Below, one piece after another: positions 32,541 to 44,197 of a stretch of 64,000 bases of DNA. How positions within the stretch are numbered: position 1 is the first letter of the stretch; each line of letters opens with the position of its first letter. The DNA comes from Monoplex corrugatus (Eukaryota > Mollusca > Gastropoda > Littorinimorpha > Ranellidae). Both the position numbers and the translations under genes were made by a program. The stretch lies in NCBI GenBank assembly GCA_030674185.1, contig CM060312.1, forward strand, positions 4,241,740-4,305,739. Direction: 5' to 3'. The notes below the pieces were generated by a model. That model saw nothing but the letters and a program-made list of their open reading frames with translations. It did not search any database and was not told the origin of the DNA.

Positions 32541-33705
32541 AGACCCCAGACAAAGGAGTTGTCCCAGGCAGAAATCTTTCACAGAACTACATGCAGATTT
32601 TTTTTTCAACGGGGTGTTATGTGCGTTTTGAAACAGTTCTAGTCCTGATGTGGCTATGCGCAGTCGGCTGGGCTTTAGACGTAAGAATTAGATGGTTTTG
32701 TGGAAGACGAGATAGTTGGTTTTGTGGAAGACGAGATAGTTATGTCTCCTGATATGGGTTATGGGGACTGATGATGGATCCTATGGGAAGACAGTCTGTG
32801 TCTAGTACAACTGGATGGTTCGCCACGAGATTGGTGGAAGTTCACTCCAGTTGAAACTGTTCTGTTACCACAGAGACACAGCAAAACGTGATATCAGTCT
32901 GTCCCAGTGAAACCAGACAGTCATCCTGTAGTTTTATCTCATTATGGATTTCATATCTGGTGTGGCAAGGGGGAAAAAAGGAAAATGGGGGAGGTGGCGA
33001 TTTCAGCTGTGTAATGTAATTCTGATAGAAAACAAAACTGGTGTGTTTTCAAGGTGGCAGTTCCGGTTACTCAGAATGTGTGTAGAGAGGCTTAGAACAG
33101 GAGAGTGTAAATATGGCTTGAAGATCTTGTTTTGACTGTCTTGTAACCTGTTTTAAATTTTATTTTTAAAATATTTGAATACATTTCTGTTCTGTTCGTA
33201 TTGAAATTGTTGTCTTGATTATCATATCATAAACAGTGCCTTCATATTGAGATATTTACTTAAGATGTTTGTGTTCTAAATGTTGCCATTTCAATGTGTC
33301 CGTGAAGACGTCAGAAGTCAGTGCAGTCTGCAGTGTACGCGCATTTTAATCAAGTGAATGCTATGGGGGCTGTAAACACACTGAATCACATTGTTACTTT
33401 CACGTGTCAGCTGCCAGCATCTGACTGACAAAAAAAAGTTTTATTGCTGCTGCTGTCACATTGTGGTTTTTCAAATTGTCACTGTTAAAGTTAACGACTG
33501 AGACAAAACACTTCATCCTATAAATAATTGTTTACTCTGCTTTAAAACATGGCTGTATACTACAGTGCCATGCCGTTAAACCTGTTCTTACAGTTTGCAT
33601 ATTATAACAACCATGGCAAATAAAATTTTGAATGTTTTTTGTATTCTTACTTTCTTTCTGTTTGGGTTTTCTTTTTGTTTGTTTGTTGTAAAGCATTTTC
33701 ACTTT
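32541..33705. other. Intergenic sequence, no gene recognised
   Basis: AT-rich unique DNA with a short direct duplication (TGGTTTTGTGGAAGACGAGA at ~32693 and ~32716). An AATAAA occurs near 33620. Confidence 0.4.
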
Positions 33706-34060
<355 letters not shown>

Positions 34061-34554
34061 TTCACACAAGTACGTGTACGCGTGCAGGAACGCACACACA
34101 CACACGCGTGCGCGGCACACAGTGCATGCGTATACACAAACAGCACGTGTGCTCGCGCAGGGACATACACAGAATTCCTCTGGTCAGTATGAAGCCATCA
34201 GTAAATTAAAACATGGAAACAACAACAATAACAGTTCCAAAAATACCAATTACAAAATCCAAACAAAATTGCTAAGGCAACAAGTGATCGTTATCTTACT
34301 GATACCAACAGATGGAAATGTAGACATAGGCAACAGTTCATTACAGTGTGACCGGGTTGCCTCACTGACAGGCTGATAAAATGGTAAAGATATGTATATT
34401 TATTTATTACGTCTTCTGAGCCTGGACATGTAGGGACATATACCTGGTTGATATTTAAAGTGACAGGCTTGGTTTTAAGCTTTACTTCTACAATCCGATC
34501 ATTAACATGTTAAAACTTTTAAGGGTTGCTTTCACTTTTAAGGATTACTTTCGA
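34061..34554. other. Unique intergenic sequence
   Basis: No gene or element end recognised. Confidence 0.35.
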
Positions 34555-35560
34555 CTTCCAGCAAAGCATTTGACAGCGTCACATCCATTATCTTTTTGAT
34601 ACCATGAAGAAGATGGGCTTTCCCGAACAATTGATTTCTCTCATTGCGGTCATTTACAAGACCAAAAAGCAACAATTAGATGGAACAGCCGAAACTGCAA
34701 ATATTCTAGTATCAAGAAAGGAGTCCGTCAGGGCTGCATCCTCACATCTCATCTCTTCAGCATCTACACGGAACACATTGAGAGAGGGGCAGATATTGAA
34801 GACATGGCGGTCGAAACAGCACGAATCTACGATATGCTGGTGATACTGCACTGATGTTGGACAATATCACTGGCATTAAAACAATTCTGTACAGAGTAAA
34901 TGCAGTGGGCAGGTCTAATCTAAATGCCAAGAAGACAAAAGTAATACACTTAGAGAGCGAAGAAAAACACAACGAGATATTCAAATCAACAAGACTGCAT
35001 TAAAACATGTCAGCGATTTTAAACATTTAGATTCAATTTAAGCTCGTGATGGCACCTGTACTAAGGACATGAAAACAAGAGAAGGAACGGCAAAACCAGA
35101 GAACAATCCAACCGAATAACATCTGGACAGACATAAGTATACCAACAGCCTAGAAAATCAACATTCTAAAATGTCTGACCTGACCAGTAATGCTTTGTGG
35201 CTGTGAAGCCTGGACATGCAGAAAAGCAGATGAAAATAAGATCGAAACAGCAAATAATTATATGGTTCTACAGGCGGCTTTTTAGAGTCAAATGGACCGA
35301 TAAAAGAACAAATAAAAGCATTTTGAACGAACTCACAGTCCAACGTCAATTGCGGGCTGAAATCAAAAGAAAATTGAAATACATCAGCCAGGCAACCAGC
35401 ATTACCAACACAAATTAATGACAACAGTTTTGTGTTAAAAAGTCGAGGCTAAAATAAATGGTGGCAGACCACCCACCCCCTACATATGAACATCACCACC
35501 AGCATCAGCAGTCTGAAGGTCTATGAAGTAGCACAGAAAAGTCAAGACTTATGTAAATTG
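34555..35560 (+). pseudogene. Decayed RTE-type LINE (reverse transcriptase)
   Basis: Separate frames in order give a reverse-transcriptase core and the RTE C-terminus: MKKMGFPEQLISLIAVIYKT just after a TFDFQQ-like motif A region, then EDMAVETARIYD, then a Cys-Glu-Ala-Trp-like remnant near 35200. WFYRRLFRVKWTDKRTNKSI (about 35260-35320) and RKLKYISQA follow. Stops and frameshifts break it about every 100-250 bp. It is older than the copies in gene 1. Confidence 0.8.
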
Positions 35561-35628
35561 AGGTGAGTTGTTGTGACGTCTGCTGCGGCGACTACCATCG
35601 AACTTGATGATGCTGACAGTTGATGGGT

Positions 35629-35659
<31 letters not shown>

Positions 35660-36333
35660 CAACCACACACACACACACACACACGTCCTTGCTAATGAAT
35701 AGGGCTTGTGTCTTATGCTATCATCAGTTTGGATCTTCTCCATCACATAGCATCTGTGGTGTAAGTGTTGTGGAATTTATTCCCAGCGTAAGATGCTGTT
35801 TACAGAAACTGAAACAAAATGAATCAAACAAACTCCGAACGAACAAAAGCAAACAAACAAAAAACAAACAAAAACAACAAAAAAAAAACAAAAAACACAA
35901 ACAAACAAAAAAAAGGGGGGGGGGGGGGAGAAGAAGAACAAGAAATAAAAAGTGTAAAGATTTCTTCTCAAAGTGATTCGTTCTACTCAGATACTGCTAC
36001 ATGCGCTTCGTCCGTCTTTGTCAGCGATTATCTGCTTACAATCCTCGAGCGTGCGCAAAACCTTTTATTCCGGCAAGGTTCTGAACTGAGGAATGAGACG
36101 GGCCTATGAAACGCCCACACCAAAGAATTGACGTAAAAATATATTATAGGAGAGAGAGAGGAAAAAACAAACAAACATACAAACAAACAAACAAAAGAAA
36201 ACAGAAACCGAGGGGGGTGGGGCAGAAAATCCCAGGAGAATATAAACAATTCCAGAACACATTTAATACGAGAAGGAAAGGGAAAGAGAGAATGCTCACA
36301 GATCAATTTTACTGAAGAAATACACATCTGCTG
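35561..36333. other. Simple-sequence-rich intergenic DNA
   Basis: (CA)n at 35632-35685, long A-rich (AAAC)n and G run at 35835-35930, (AAAC)n at 36165-36200. No gene. Confidence 0.6.
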
Positions 36334-36701
36334 GGCACGGTGGTCAAGTGTGTAAACATCAGACGTCCAGTGGAAAGATCCTGAGTTCAATCCTCCTTGA
36401 CAACTTCCACCTCGTGGATAAAAGGTGGAAAACGTTCAATTCTTCCAAGTCATCACGTGTGTGCAGATCTACCAATGCCTAGACCCCTGTTTGGTGTGCA
36501 CACGGATGCAGGATATCAAACATGCACGCTGAAGATCCTGTAAGTCACGTCAGTGGCTGGCCTATGTAAACACGAACTCAAAGCATGCACACCCACCAGA
36601 GATGGAGTATACAGTCTGCAGCAAAATACTGCCTGCACAGTTTGGCCAAAACAACTTGAACGTGCATACCGTCAGCGTCCAAGAAAACTGGGAACGCTTA
36701 A

Positions 36702-36732
<31 letters not shown>

Positions 36733-37065
36733 GAGACAGAGAGACAGACAGACAGGCAGACGGACGGACAGACAGACAGACAGAGAGTGACAGACAGAGA
36801 CAGACAGACAGAGGAAGAAGACGGGTACGAGTGGACTTTCTTCACGAGGGATTCATCACACTTGAACAATCCATACGCGCTCCCACCCAAATCTGCCAGC
36901 AGTTATCTAGCAGACTCCCCGAGCCTGTGCAAAACCCTACACACTGGCAAGGTCTTGAAATGGACAAGGAGGAGACGGGACTTATGGAACACTAAGCTGA
37001 CACCGCCAGCTGACATTGCCAGAATAATGGAAATGTTAAAGATGGGCAGTGAACAGGCCACTTTT
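36334..37065 (+). mobile_element. Long tRNA-headed SINE or composite retroposon
   Basis: The head GCTGGGCACGGTGGTCAAGT, then TCCTGAGTTCAATCCTCC, fits A and B boxes. The body contains GTGTGCACACGGATGCAGGA and ATACTGCCTGCACAGTTTGG, then a GACA microsatellite (36705-36815). The conserved end is GCAAAACCCTACACACTGGC, AAGGTCTTGAAATGG and ACATTGCCAGAATAATGGAA. The same end occurs at 17405-17545 and, inverted, at 22280-22320. A middle piece recurs at 7075-7165. This is the most complete copy of a family that is dispersed through the window. Confidence 0.7.
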
Positions 37066-37234
37066 TAATTTTGCGGGCTGGGGCCGAACTCTATATTTAG
37101 ATCAGATCTCGACTTCACGGCTCTATCGAGAAAAAAAAAAAAAAAAAACGAAAACAAAACAACTAGCCCACAATACATTGATATAGAAGATTAAAGGGTG
37201 GGAGGAGGGAGGGGGGCACCCAATGGTTGAACCA
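37066..37234. other. Unique sequence with A run
   Basis: Poly-A of about 18 at 37131-37148, possibly a retroposon tail of the element before it. Confidence 0.4.
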
Positions 37235-37427
37235 TTAACCCTTTGACTCTCGCACCCTGTCCATCGGCATCCTGCTGCATTGTCAACCATGTTAGCAAAG
37301 CAAAAACTTAACCCTCTGATTCCCTCACCCTATTTACCAGCTTCCTGCGGGAGGCTGGTGGATAGGGTGAGGGAAACAAAGGGTTAAATTTTCGCAGTTG
37401 GTGCATAGGGTGCGGGAGTCAAAGGGA
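37235..37427. mobile_element. Palindromic TTAA-ended MITE, copy 1
   Basis: It starts TTAACCCTTTGACTCTCGCA and ends TGCGGGAGTCAAAGGG. The inner half is a second hairpin, with CTGATTCCCTCACCCTATTT pairing with GGATAGGGTGAGGG. The asymmetric loop carries GCATTGTCAACCATGTTAGC. The right terminal TTAA is mutated. It has no coding capacity. TTAA flanks and CCCTTTG termini suggest mobilisation by piggyBac-type transposase, which is inference. Confidence 0.75.
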
Positions 37428-37831
37428 TAGAAATTAACCCGTGCGAAAGGAGAGAGACGCCCACACAACTAACCTTGAAGGGGCCGAAAATCGGTCAGTA
37501 ACTATAATTGTGTAGTTGCGACCATGACCTTGCAGTAACTTTTGTGCTAGACTTTGGCCCATTTCCAAACTTCGGCAACTGTGACTCCTCATTGCGTTTG
37601 CCATGTTATTTTGGATATTCTTACATATACCCAAAATTTTGAATTTTGCAGTGTATCAAGAGACGTAAGCGAGATTTTCTACTCTCTCTCTGGCTTCATT
37701 GACCGTAACTGCCGTCACTTAGTCGTAGCGAACTGAAAGTTAATCGTTGATCCAGGCAGTAAACTTGTTTAAAGTTGGTAATGATTTATAACCGTCCATC
37801 AAAATATGCTATTTTTTTCTGTTTTCTTTTG

Positions 37832-37866
<35 letters not shown>

Positions 37867-38529
37867 CACACACACGCGCGCGCGCGCGCACAGATAGATA
37901 TATAATAATGGCAGATAGGCCTAGTTGCGTTCTCAAAATTGAAATGCGTGCGAGTTGCTTCCCTTACCTGTACGGTGGCGCTTACTCCTGTTTACAAAAT
38001 GGATACGGAAACAGACTACTGAAAATTATGACGGATTTGGGGGGATTTCACTAATTGCAGGTATGTTGTTTTGTGATCTAATTCCACATGGGAAACAGTA
38101 CATGTTTAATAACAAACGTCTGAGTGAGTTATCTTCAAACGGACGAAGATAAATGTAAATATTAACATTTTGACATTGATTTCAGTTAACAGCCAGTTGC
38201 TAAAGTGGAGAAAACCCACTCGGTTGAACTCAACTGGGAGTGTCGAAAAGTGAAATCTAGGTGTGGTAGAGTAAATGAACGATTCGGTATTTATGAAAAA
38301 AAAAATGTTTGAATGACAGTTTGCTGTAAAGTACATCTAATATATATACTCTGAACTGACGTTATTCGGCGTTTGATTTTGTAGGCCTATAGGAGTATAG
38401 CCTACTTCGTTATTTATCTCTAGTCTAGTGACAGTGTCAGAGTGAGAGTTTGCGTGGGTGTGCGAGCTTCTGTTTATGTCATTTACGTTTGTGTCTTAAC
38501 CAAAGATGTTATACATAACGACTTTGGTC
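37428..38529. other. Intergenic sequence upstream of gene 2
   Basis: (CA)n and (CG)n at 37833-37889. Otherwise unique, with no recognised exon. Confidence 0.4.
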
Positions 38530-38703
38530 TTAACCCTTTGACTCCCATACCCCATCCACCAACTGCAAAAACTTAATCCTTTGACTACCATAACCATACC
38601 GTGGACAGGGAATCAGAGGGTTCCGAGGGTTAAGTTTTTCCTTTGCTAACATGATTGACAATGCAGGGTGCTAGTGGACATGGTACAGAAGTGAAAGGGT
38701 TAA
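38530..38703. mobile_element. Palindromic TTAA-ended MITE, copy 2 (inverted)
   Basis: Bounded by TTAA at 38530-38533 and 38700-38703. Ends are TTAACCCTTTGACTCCCATA and GAAGTGAAAGGGTTAA. The loop sequence GCTAACATGATTGACAATGC is the complement of that in copies 1 and 3, so this copy is inserted in the opposite direction. Confidence 0.8.
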
Positions 38704-38854
38704 AATTTTGCACAAAGATTTAAAAAATATTTGTATAGGAAGTGTAGGTGTTTCATTCATTAGTGTCGTTAGCACTAGAATTGCTATTAGGATGAAAATA
38801 TTGTGTAGGCTTGTATCACTGTATCAGTACACAAGTCCTGCTGCACACACATAC

Positions 38855-38887
<33 letters not shown>

Positions 38888-39448
38888 TGTGTGTGTGTGT
38901 GTGTGTGTGCATGCGTGCGTGTGTGCGTGCTTGTTATTGTTTACTCTCTTTTTGTAACAAGGTTGCACATCACATACAGATGAGTGTATTTCATGTTACA
39001 AAGCTCAGAATAACTCAACTGAGTTCGATTGATAGGGAATGAGGACACATGTAAAGAATTTCATAACCTAAAGCCTGTAAGGCAGAAGTTATGTGAGCAC
39101 ATACAGTATTTATAGAGAACAATCTTGTCACTTAAACTAGTTAAAGGATATTCCATAGGTGGGTGGGTGTGTGTGTGGGAGGGGGGGGGGTCCTGCATGT
39201 ACAGTATTCATAGAGAAGAATAATCTCGTTACTGAAAGGATTTCCAAAGGCAGGGAGATGAGCGCATACAGCATTTGCAGAGATTAATCGTTCCGTCGTA
39301 CCGAGTGAGTTAATATAAAGGACTTAGTTACACAGTTGAGTTAGGTAGAGAATAAATCTGCAGAATTATTTTGAAACATCATGAGTAGGCCCTACTTTTT
39401 ACACTGCCAGTAATAATTTTTTTTTTTTTTTTTTCTTTTCGTGTGCAG
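38704..39448 (+). other. 5' flank or 5' intron of gene 2
   Basis: It contains (TG)n at 38857-38912. A T-rich tract (39418-39438) and GTGTGCAG form a good 3' splice site at 39448, so the exon with the start codon probably has a non-coding exon upstream. No TATA box is assignable. Confidence 0.45.
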
Positions 39449-39558
39449 CACCTGGAGGAAGATGGAAAATCATTCAAAGGAAATTCTGTTGATGGGTGTG
39501 CTGCTCAATTTACTCCTGTGTTGGTTCACCATGCTGTCTTCTGCCATGGAAATGACAA
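39449..39558 (+). CDS. Gene 2, exon with start codon and signal peptide
   Basis: It follows a polypyrimidine tract and GTGTGCAG. The ATG at 39462 begins MENHSKEILLMGVLLNLLLC, continuing WFTMLSSAMEMT: a short polar start, a hydrophobic core of about 18 residues, and small residues (SSA) suited to signal peptidase cleavage. The exon ends before GTTAGT, leaving one base (phase 1) that completes a Lys codon with the exon at 42714. The product therefore enters the secretory pathway. Positions 39449-39461 are 5' UTR. There is no other in-frame Met upstream in the exon. Confidence 0.8.
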
Positions 39559-39689
39559 GTTAGTAATACTCATTATACTGCCAGCTTGTAACCAGTTATA
39601 GTTGTAATGCATATTGGTAGCTGGATCTAACATTGTTGATGATTAATGGGCACTAATTAGAATCAGCAGTAAATGTAGGTTGTCTTTCT

Positions 39690-41830
39690 GCAGACAAGAT
39701 AATTTGTTGTGTGTCTGGTCAAATGGTTTGTTGTGTGTCTGTTGTGTGTCTGGTCATATGGTTTTTTTGTGTGACTGGTCAGATGGTTTGTTGTGTGGCT
39801 GTTGTGTGGCTGTTGTGTATTTGGTCAGATGGTTTGTTGTGTGGCTGTTGTTGTGTGGTCAGATGGTTGGTTATGTGATTGTTATTGTGTGGCTGTTGTT
39901 GTGTGGCTGCTGTTGTGCAGCTGTTGTTGTGTGGCTGTTGTTGTGTGGCTGGTCAGATGGTTTGTTGTGTGGCTGTTGTTGTGTGGCTGGTTAGATGGTT
40001 TGTTGTGTGGCTGTTGTGTGGCTGGTCAGATGGTTTGGTGTTGTTGGCTGGTCAGATGGTTGTGTGGCTGGTTAGATGGTTTGTTGTGTTGCTGTTGCAT
40101 GTTGTTGTGTGGCTGTTGTGCGGCTGTTGTTGTATGGCTGTTGTTGTGTGGATGTTGTTGTGTATCTGGTCAGATGGTTTGTTGTGTGGCTGTTGTTGTG
40201 TATCTGGTCAGATGGGTTGTCTGTGTGGCTGTTGTTATGTGTCTGGTCAGATGGGTTGTTGTGTGGCGTTGTTGTGTGTGTGGCTGTTGTGTGTCTGGTC
40301 AGGTGGTTTGTTGTGTGGCTGTTGTTATGTGTCTGGTCAGATTGTTGTGTGTGGCTGTTGTTGTGTGGCTGTTGTTGTGTGGCTGTTATGTGTGGTCAGG
40401 TGGGTTGTGTGGCTGTTGTTATGTGTCTGGTCAGATGGGTTGTTGTGTGGCTGTTGTTGTGTAGCTGTTGTCTGGCTGTTGTGTGGCTGTTGTTGTGCAT
40501 CTGGTCAGATGGTTTGTTGTGTGGCTGTTGTTGTGTGGCTGTTGTTATGTATCTGGTCAGATGGGTTGTTGTGTGGCTGTTGTTGTGTATCTGGTCAGAT
40601 GGGTTGTTGTGTGGCTGTTGTTGTGTATCTGGTCAGATGGGTTGTTGTGTGGCTGTTGTTGTGTAGCTGTTGTTGTGTGGCTGTTGTTGTGTGGCTGGTC
40701 AAATGGTTTGTTATGTGGCTGTTGTTGTATGGCTGTTGTTATGTCTGGTCAGATGGTTTGTTGTGTGGCTGTTGTTGTATGGCTGTTGTTGTGTATCTGG
40801 TCAGATGGTTTGTTGTGTGGCTGTTGTTGTGTGGCTGTTGTGTATCTGGTCAGATGGTTTGTTGTGTGGCTGTTCTTGTGTGGCTGTTTCTTGTGTGTCT
40901 GGTCAGATGGTTTGTTTTATGGCTGTTGTTGTGTGGCTGTTGTTGTGTATATGGTCAGATGGTTTGTTGTGTGGCTGGTCAAATGGTTTGTTGTGTGTGT
41001 TGTTGTGTGGCTGGTCAAATGGTTTGTTTTGTGGCTGTTGTTGTGTGGCTGGTCAAATGGTTTGTTGTGTGGCTGTTGTTGTGTGGCTGGTTAGATGGTT
41101 TGTTGTGTGTCTGGTCGGATGGTTTGTTATGTGGCTGTTGTTGTGTGGCTGGTCAAATGGTTTGTTGTGTGGCTGTTGTTGTGTGGCTGGTCAAATGGTT
41201 TGTTGTGTGGCTGTTGCTGTGTGGCTGGTCAGATGGTTTGTTGTGTGGCTGTTGTTGTGTGGCTGGTCAAATGGTTTGTTGTGTGGCTGTTGTTGTGTGG
41301 CTGGTCAAATGGTTTGTTGTGTGGCTGTTGCTGTGTGGCTGGTCAGATGGTTTGTTGTGTGGCTGTTGTTGTTGGCTGGTCAGATGGTTTGTTGTGTGGC
41401 TGGTTAGATGGTTTGTTGTGTTGCTGTTGCATGTTGTGTGGCTGTTGTGGGCTGTTGTGTGGCTGGTTAGATGGTTTGTTGTGTGGCTGTTGTTGTGTGG
41501 CTGGTCAGATGGTTTGCTGTGTGGCTGTTGTTGTGTGGCTGTTGTTGTGTGGCTGGTCAGATGGTTTGCTGTGTGGCTGTTGTTGTGTGGCTGTTGTTGT
41601 GTGGCTGGTCAGATGGTTTGCTGTGTGGCTGTTGTTGTGTGGCTGTTGTTGTGTGGCTGGTCAGATGGTTTGCTGTGTGGCTGTTGTTGTGTGGCTGTTG
41701 TTGTGTGGCTGTTGTTGTGTGGCTGTTCAGATGGTTTGTTATGTGGCTGTTGTTGTGTGGCTGGTCAGATGGATTGTTATGTGGCTGTTGTTGTGGCTGG
41801 TCAGATGGTTTTGTTATGTGGCTGTAATAA
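39690..41830 (+). repeat. Degenerate ~39-bp minisatellite (TGTGTGGCTG / GGTCAGATGG)
   Basis: About 2.1 kb built from two sub-motifs, GTGTGGCTGTTGTT and GTGTGGCTGGTCAGATGGTT, TGTTGT, arranged in variable order. All plus-strand frames are open for hundreds of codons and give Cys/Val/Trp-rich pseudo-proteins (up to 665 codons). These are artefacts of a stop-free repeat in the first intron of gene 2. Confidence 0.95.
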
Positions 41831-42713
41831 TAAAGATCAAGTGAAAAAGTTTTCTTTCTATTATTACTCTCTGTGAATCTTTTTCTTTTCAACAGTCAGT
41901 AAGTTCTTGGGTGAAGCGCAGTGGAGGAAGAGACAGAATAGGCAGTCATTCCGCCATCTTGAATCGTATAATCGGGTTCATTACTTTCCTATGCTAATTA
42001 GACTAATTAATTATGAACGTTCAAAGGGAAAAACTGAACTTTGACATCTCCACAAGAGGTTGGCCAAATTTCTAATGTTATCTCACATTTTCCCAAAAAA
42101 TTTCAATGACGAAAATCCCCCGTGGGTGACATGGTTACGGGTGTACGGACATGTCAAAACGGCCCATAGTAGACATGGCGTAAGCAGGGAAGAGGTTAAT
42201 TCCAAAACTTTAAAAACTGCAGAGGAGAGCTGAACCAGTTCTCAACACAGTAAATCTGTGCAAGCAGTAGAACATGTAGTGATATTACAAGATCCCTGTT
42301 GCTGTGGTTCCTGCTCTGCCCAGTGTGCACACCATCTTGATGTGGTCTTAGGTTTGATGGGCAGGTCATGTCACTCGCTTGCCAAATCTGTACTGATGGC
42401 ACCAAAAAAACATGTTCAGTTAGGCCACACAAAGGTTCTCATAGTGACCAAAAGAAATGATTCAAAGACAACTTGAAATTGATGTCAGGGAGTTTTTATT
42501 GTTAAGATTTTTTAATAATGGCTTTGAAACTGCAGTAATTCTAGTAACATTAAGTATACATTCTTGTGCATGATATAATGGAAATTTTCTTGTAGAGGGG
42601 AAATTATAATTAAAATATTTCTTCGTTAAAGTGACAACTCCTGTCTTGTTTCATTAAAATTCAGTATGTATTCTCATTCTGTTTATATATATGTTCTTTC
42701 CTTTTTAAAACAG
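41831..42713 (+). other. Intron of gene 2, unique sequence
   Basis: AT-rich. The acceptor at the 3' end is TTTCCTTTTTAAAACAG. No other element was recognised. Confidence 0.5.
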
Positions 42714-42982
42714 AATTGACGTTAGACAGCCGAGATGTGTGCAGGGAAGACTTGACAGATGTTGTCTACTGGGCCTCCAAAAAAAAAAGTGTGATTGTTG
42801 TCGGACGCGGAGCATATGACCGACAGTTGTACCGTGACTGTGGGGTGGTCATCGGGGCAGCCACTGCAGAGGCCAACATCCTTAAGCTGCACTTTGAGGC
42901 CTTCCACATCCAGGATTGTGGGGTGGTAGTCAGTGTCAATCAGTCTTCTCACAGTGATTTCAGGAAGGGCAGTACTGTCTTG
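42714..42982 (+). CDS. Gene 2, exon encoding first part of a CUB-like domain
   Basis: It follows CTTTTTAAAACAG. Two bases complete a Lys codon and 89 codons follow, ending in phase 0 before GTAAGTCG, a consensus donor. The peptide runs LTLDSRDVCREDLTDVVYW, KKKSVIVVGRGAYDRQLY, RDCGVVIGAATAEANILKL and HFEAFHIQDCGVVVSVNQSS. The pattern of Cys residues, and ILKLHFEAFHI followed by a Cys, matches the central strands of CUB domains (hydrophobic-x-L-x-F...F-x-I-x-x-C). Two Cys pairs are likely across this and the next exon. CUB assignment is by pattern only. Confidence 0.8.
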
Positions 42983-44195
42983 GTAAGTCGTTGGCCACGT
43001 ACTACACTTTGGGTAACATTACGGTAAGACATTGGGTACAGTGGTACTATACTTAGGGTAACATTATGGTAAGACATTGGGTACAGTGTTACTATACTTA
43101 GGGTAACATTACAGTAAGACATTGGGTACAGAGTTACTATACTTAGGGTAACATTATGGTAAGACATTGGTACAGAGTCACTATACTTTGGCTAACATTA
43201 TGGTAAGACATTGGTACAGTCACTATACTTTGGCTAACATTATGGTACTTTTTTAAGACACTGGGTACAGAGGCACTATGATTTGTGTAACATTATGGTA
43301 AGACATTGGGTACAGAGTTACTATACTTAGGGTAACATTATAAGACATTAGGTACAGTGTTACTATACTTGGGGTAACATTATGGTAAGACATTGGGTAC
43401 AGAGTTACTATACTTAGGGTAACATTATGATATGACATTGGGTATAGAGTTACTATACTTAGGGTAACATTATATATAGACATTAGGTACAGTGTTATTA
43501 TACTTGGGGTAACATTATGGTAAGACATTGGTACAGTCACTATACTTTGGCTAACATTATGGTAAGACATTGGGTACAGAGTTACTATACTTAGGTAACA
43601 TTATGATATGACATTGGGTATAGAGTTACTATACTTAGGGTAACATTATAAGACATTAGGTACAGTGTTACTATACTTGGGGTAACATTATGGTAAGACA
43701 TTGGGTACAGAGTCACTATACTTGGGGTAACATTATGGTAAGACATTGGGTACAGAGTTACTATACTTAGGGTAACATTATGATATGACATTGGGTATAG
43801 AGTTACTATACTTAGGGTAACATTATAAGACATTGGTTACAGAGTTACTATACTTAGGGTAACATTATGGTAAGACATTGGGTACAGTCACTATACTTAG
43901 GGTAACATTATGGTAAGACATTGGGTACAGTCACTATACTTAGCGTAACATTATGGTAAGACATTGGGTACAGTCACTATACTTAGGGTAACATTATGTA
44001 AGACATTGGGTACAGTCACTATACTTAGGGTAACATTATGGAAGACATTGGGTACGTCACTATACTTAGGTAACATTATGGTAAGACATTGGGTACAGAG
44101 TTACTATACTTAGGGTAACATTATGGTAAGACATTGGGTACAGAGTTACTATACTTAACGTAACATTATGGTAAGACATAGGGTCATACTTATAG
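42983..44195 (+). repeat. ~45-bp minisatellite starting at the 5' splice site, block 1
   Basis: About 28 copies of GTAAGACATTGGGTACAGAG, TTACTATACTTAGGGTAACA, TTATG. The first unit begins exactly at the donor of the exon ending at 42982 (GTAAGTCGTTGGCCACGTAC) and aligns along its whole length, so each unit starts with a donor-like GTAAG. The array continues after inserted transposons at 46932-47588 and 52560-52700. Confidence 0.95.
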
Positions 44196-44197
44196 TA

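Noticed and set aside
36553..37068. 171-codon plus-strand frame
   Set aside because: It runs through a SINE body and a GACA microsatellite. The matching copies elsewhere do not keep the frame.
39793..41876. Plus-strand frames up to 665 codons rich in Cys, Val and Trp
   Set aside because: They lie in a degenerate minisatellite in an intron, in three overlapping frames at once.
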